From an uncultured Candidatus Methylacidiphilales bacterium (GTDB taxonomy: Bacteria > Verrucomicrobiota > Verrucomicrobiia > Methylacidiphilales > CALFVM01): 7,444 nt of DNA. Position 1 is the stretch's first letter; each line of letters begins with the position of its first letter. The notes below the pieces were generated by a model. That model worked only from the letters and a program-made list of their open reading frames with translations, had not been told where the DNA came from and searched no databases. Shown in pieces: positions 6,351 through 7,444 of this stretch. Made by a program: the position numbers and the translations under genes. Where the stretch lies: positions 1-7,444 of the forward strand of contig CALFVM010000095.1 of NCBI GenBank assembly GCA_937928665.1. Reading direction: 5' to 3'.

Positions 6351-6366
6351 GGTCCACATTCGGACC
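6351..6366 (+). repeat. Short inverted repeat abutting the MDR gene start codon
   Basis: GGTCC (6351-6355) and GGACC (6362-6366) are perfect inverted copies with a 6-base loop, ending immediately before the ATG at 6367. In RNA this could form a five-pair hairpin occupying the place where a ribosome binding site would normally lie. There is no U-tract, so it is not an intrinsic terminator. Confidence 0.35.
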
Positions 6367-7329
6367 ATGCGCGCCATCCTCCTCCGCCAGTTCGGCGGAC
6401 CTGAACAACTCCAACCCGGCACCGTCCCCGACCCCGTCCCCGCCTGCGGCGAACTCCTCCTCCGCGTCGAAGCCTCCTCCGTGAATCCCATTGATACCAA
6501 ACTGCGCGCCGGAGCACTCCCCGCACTCGCCCCGGATTTGCCCGCTATCCTCCACGGCGATGTCATCGGCACCATCGAAGCCGTCGGCTGTGGAGCCAGA
6601 AATTGGAAAATCGGCGATCGCGTCTGGGCCTGCGCCGGCGGCTTCAAAGGGCTCGGGGGAGCCCTTGCCGAATTCATGGCTATCGACGCAAGCCTCGCCG
6701 CCCCCGCTCCCGCAACCATTCCCGTCGAACACGCCGCCGCCCTCCCCCTGGTCGCCATCACCGCCTGGCTCGCGGTCATCGACCGCGCCCGCGTCCGCCC
6801 CGGCCAGCGCGTCCTCATCCACGGAGCCACCGGCGGCGTCGGCCACCTCGCCCTCCAACTCGCCAAAATCGCCGGTGCCCATGTCACCGCTTCCGTTTCC
6901 ACTGAAATCAAAACCGCCCTCGCCCGTAACCTCGGTGCCGATGACGTCATCCTCGGCCGGGACGCCCCCGAATCCGCCTTTGACACCGTCATCGACACCA
7001 TCGGCGGACCCAACCTCGACAACACCTTCCGCCAAATCAGCCCCGGCGGCACCGCCGTCACCATCGCCGCCCGGACCACCGCTGACCTCTCCCCCCTCCA
7101 CGCGAAGTCCGCCACCTTCCACGCCATCTTCATGGGACTGCCCCTCCTCACCGGCCAAGGTCGGGACGCCCTTGGCACCATCCTCCGCCACGTCACCTCC
7201 CTCATCCATCAAGGCCGACTCCGACCCCTCATCGATCAGATCTTCCCCATGAGTCAGGTCGCCGCCGCCCACGCCCGCCTCGAATCCGGCCAGGCTACCG
7301 GAAAAATCGTCCTCCGCTCCGACTGGTAA
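6367..7329 (+). CDS. Zinc-less NAD(P)H quinone oxidoreductase-like medium-chain dehydrogenase/reductase
   Basis: The 320-residue protein belongs to the MDR superfamily, quinone oxidoreductase (zeta-crystallin) branch. The GroES-like domain includes ASSVNPIDTKLRAG (36-49) and HGDVIGTIEAVG (63-74). The Rossmann domain has IHGATGGVGHLALQLAKIAG (151-170), and the C-terminus has GRLRPLIDQIFPMSQVAAAH (283-302) and GKIVL (312-316). The catalytic-zinc GHE motif of alcohol dehydrogenases is replaced by GDVIG and there is no structural-zinc Cys cluster, so it is probably zinc-independent and reduces quinones or activated double bonds with NADPH. The substrate cannot be told. ATG 6367 was chosen because MRAILLRQFGGPEQL is the canonical N-terminus; the longer open frame upstream lies inside pilD. 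It follows pilD by 31 bases and precedes uvrC by 16, suggesting one operon. Confidence 0.9.
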   Translation: MRAILLRQFGGPEQLQPGTVPDPVPACGELLLRVEASSVNPIDTKLRAGALPALAPDLPAILHGDVIGTIEAVGCGARNWKIGDRVWACAGGFKGLGGALAEFMAIDASLAAPAPATIPVEHAAALPLVAITAWLAVIDRARVRPGQRVLIHGATGGVGHLALQLAKIAGAHVTASVSTEIKTALARNLGADDVILGRDAPESAFDTVIDTIGGPNLDNTFRQISPGGTAVTIAARTTADLSPLHAKSATFHAIFMGLPLLTGQGRDALGTILRHVTSLIHQGRLRPLIDQIFPMSQVAAAHARLESGQATGKIVLRSDW

Positions 7330-7345
7330 TCCTCCCGCAACTCCC

Positions 7346-7444
7346 ATGGCCGACCGCCCCGACCTCGCCCCCGTCATCCGGGAACTACCCCACAAGCCCG
7401 GCGTCTACCTCTTCAAAGACCGCCTCGACCGCGTCATCTACGTC
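7346..7444 (+). CDS. uvrC: UvrABC excinuclease subunit C, N-terminal fragment (cut by window edge)
   Basis: Thirty-three codons from ATG 7346 run off the right edge. LPHKPGVYLF (14-23) and DRVIYV (28-33) match the start of the UvrC GIY-YIG nuclease domain, in which PGVY and VIYVGKA form the first two strands. UvrC makes the dual incisions around DNA lesions in nucleotide excision repair. The N-terminus has the usual short lead (about 14 residues) before the domain. No good ribosome binding site is visible in the 16-base gap after the MDR gene. Other GIY-YIG proteins remain possible from so little sequence, but the L-P-x-x-P-G-V-Y spacing is typical of UvrC. Confidence 0.87.
   Translation, partial: MADRPDLAPVIRELPHKPGVYLFKDRLDRVIYV

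Noticed and set aside
5668..6366. Longer start for the MDR protein inside pilD
   Set aside because: Ser/Pro-rich frame-shifted reading of pilD; the canonical MDR N-terminus begins at 6367.
5448..7205. 585-codon minus-strand open frame across pilD and the MDR gene
   Set aside because: It is antisense to two confidently identified genes, low in complexity, without recognisable motifs; C-biased third positions on the sense strand remove antisense stops.
6322..7395. 357-codon minus-strand open frame
   Set aside because: Gly/Asp/Glu-rich antisense shadow of the MDR gene with no family features.
1..7444. CRISPR array, mobile element, phage or defence system
   Set aside because: No direct repeat arrays, transposase or integrase motifs, or terminal inverted repeats were seen; every gene has a metabolic, signalling, membrane or repair identity.

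Overview
The window reads as chromosomal DNA of a GC-rich, diderm-type bacterium. The protein set (prepilin peptidase, MidA-like methyltransferase, a long-N-terminus serine acetyltransferase, a DR2241-type CbiX system and a HemQ-like protein) and its flavour suggest the Planctomycetes-Verrucomicrobia side of the tree, possibly Verrucomicrobiota. That placement is inference from protein character only. There are no tRNA/rRNA genes, insertion sequences, CRISPR arrays or phage genes. Coding density is very high, and the longest gap between genes is 96 bases.

Layout. (1) The 3'-truncated gene at 1-572 (minus) is the N-terminal two thirds of a HemQ/chlorite-dismutase family protein (coproheme decarboxylase type). 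(2) Divergent from it, only 12 bases away, is a MidA/NDUFAF7-like SAM methyltransferase (585-1727, plus). (3) A compact minus-strand cluster runs from 4527 down to 1742: serine O-acetyltransferase (cysE), a tandem-domain CbiX-type chelatase, a cysteine-rich partner resembling the C-terminal half of Deinococcus DR2241, and a stand-alone response-regulator receiver protein. Junctions are 1 base, a 38-base overlap and 12 bases, so co-transcription is very likely. (4) A 96-base divergent intergenic region separates cysE from a plus-strand cluster: shikimate dehydrogenase (aroE), prepilin peptidase (pilD, GTGA overlap with aroE), a zinc-less quinone-oxidoreductase-like MDR enzyme, and the first 33 codons of uvrC running off the right edge.

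How the genes may work together. CysE makes O-acetylserine, the carbon skeleton that receives sulfide. A sirohydrochlorin ferrochelatase would supply siroheme to the sulfite reductase that makes this sulfide. The tight cysE-cbiX-(Fe-S protein) cluster is therefore best read as a cysteine/sulfate-assimilation unit with a two-polypeptide chelatase, although cobalt or another tetrapyrrole cannot be excluded. HemQ nearby adds a second tetrapyrrole enzyme. The aroE-pilD-MDR-uvrC group looks like a housekeeping operon of unrelated functions.

The most interesting element is the split DR2241-like chelatase with an overlapping gene junction and a receiver-domain protein at the end of its operon. The + strand is strongly C-rich over genes of both orientations, which produces many long spurious antisense reading frames.
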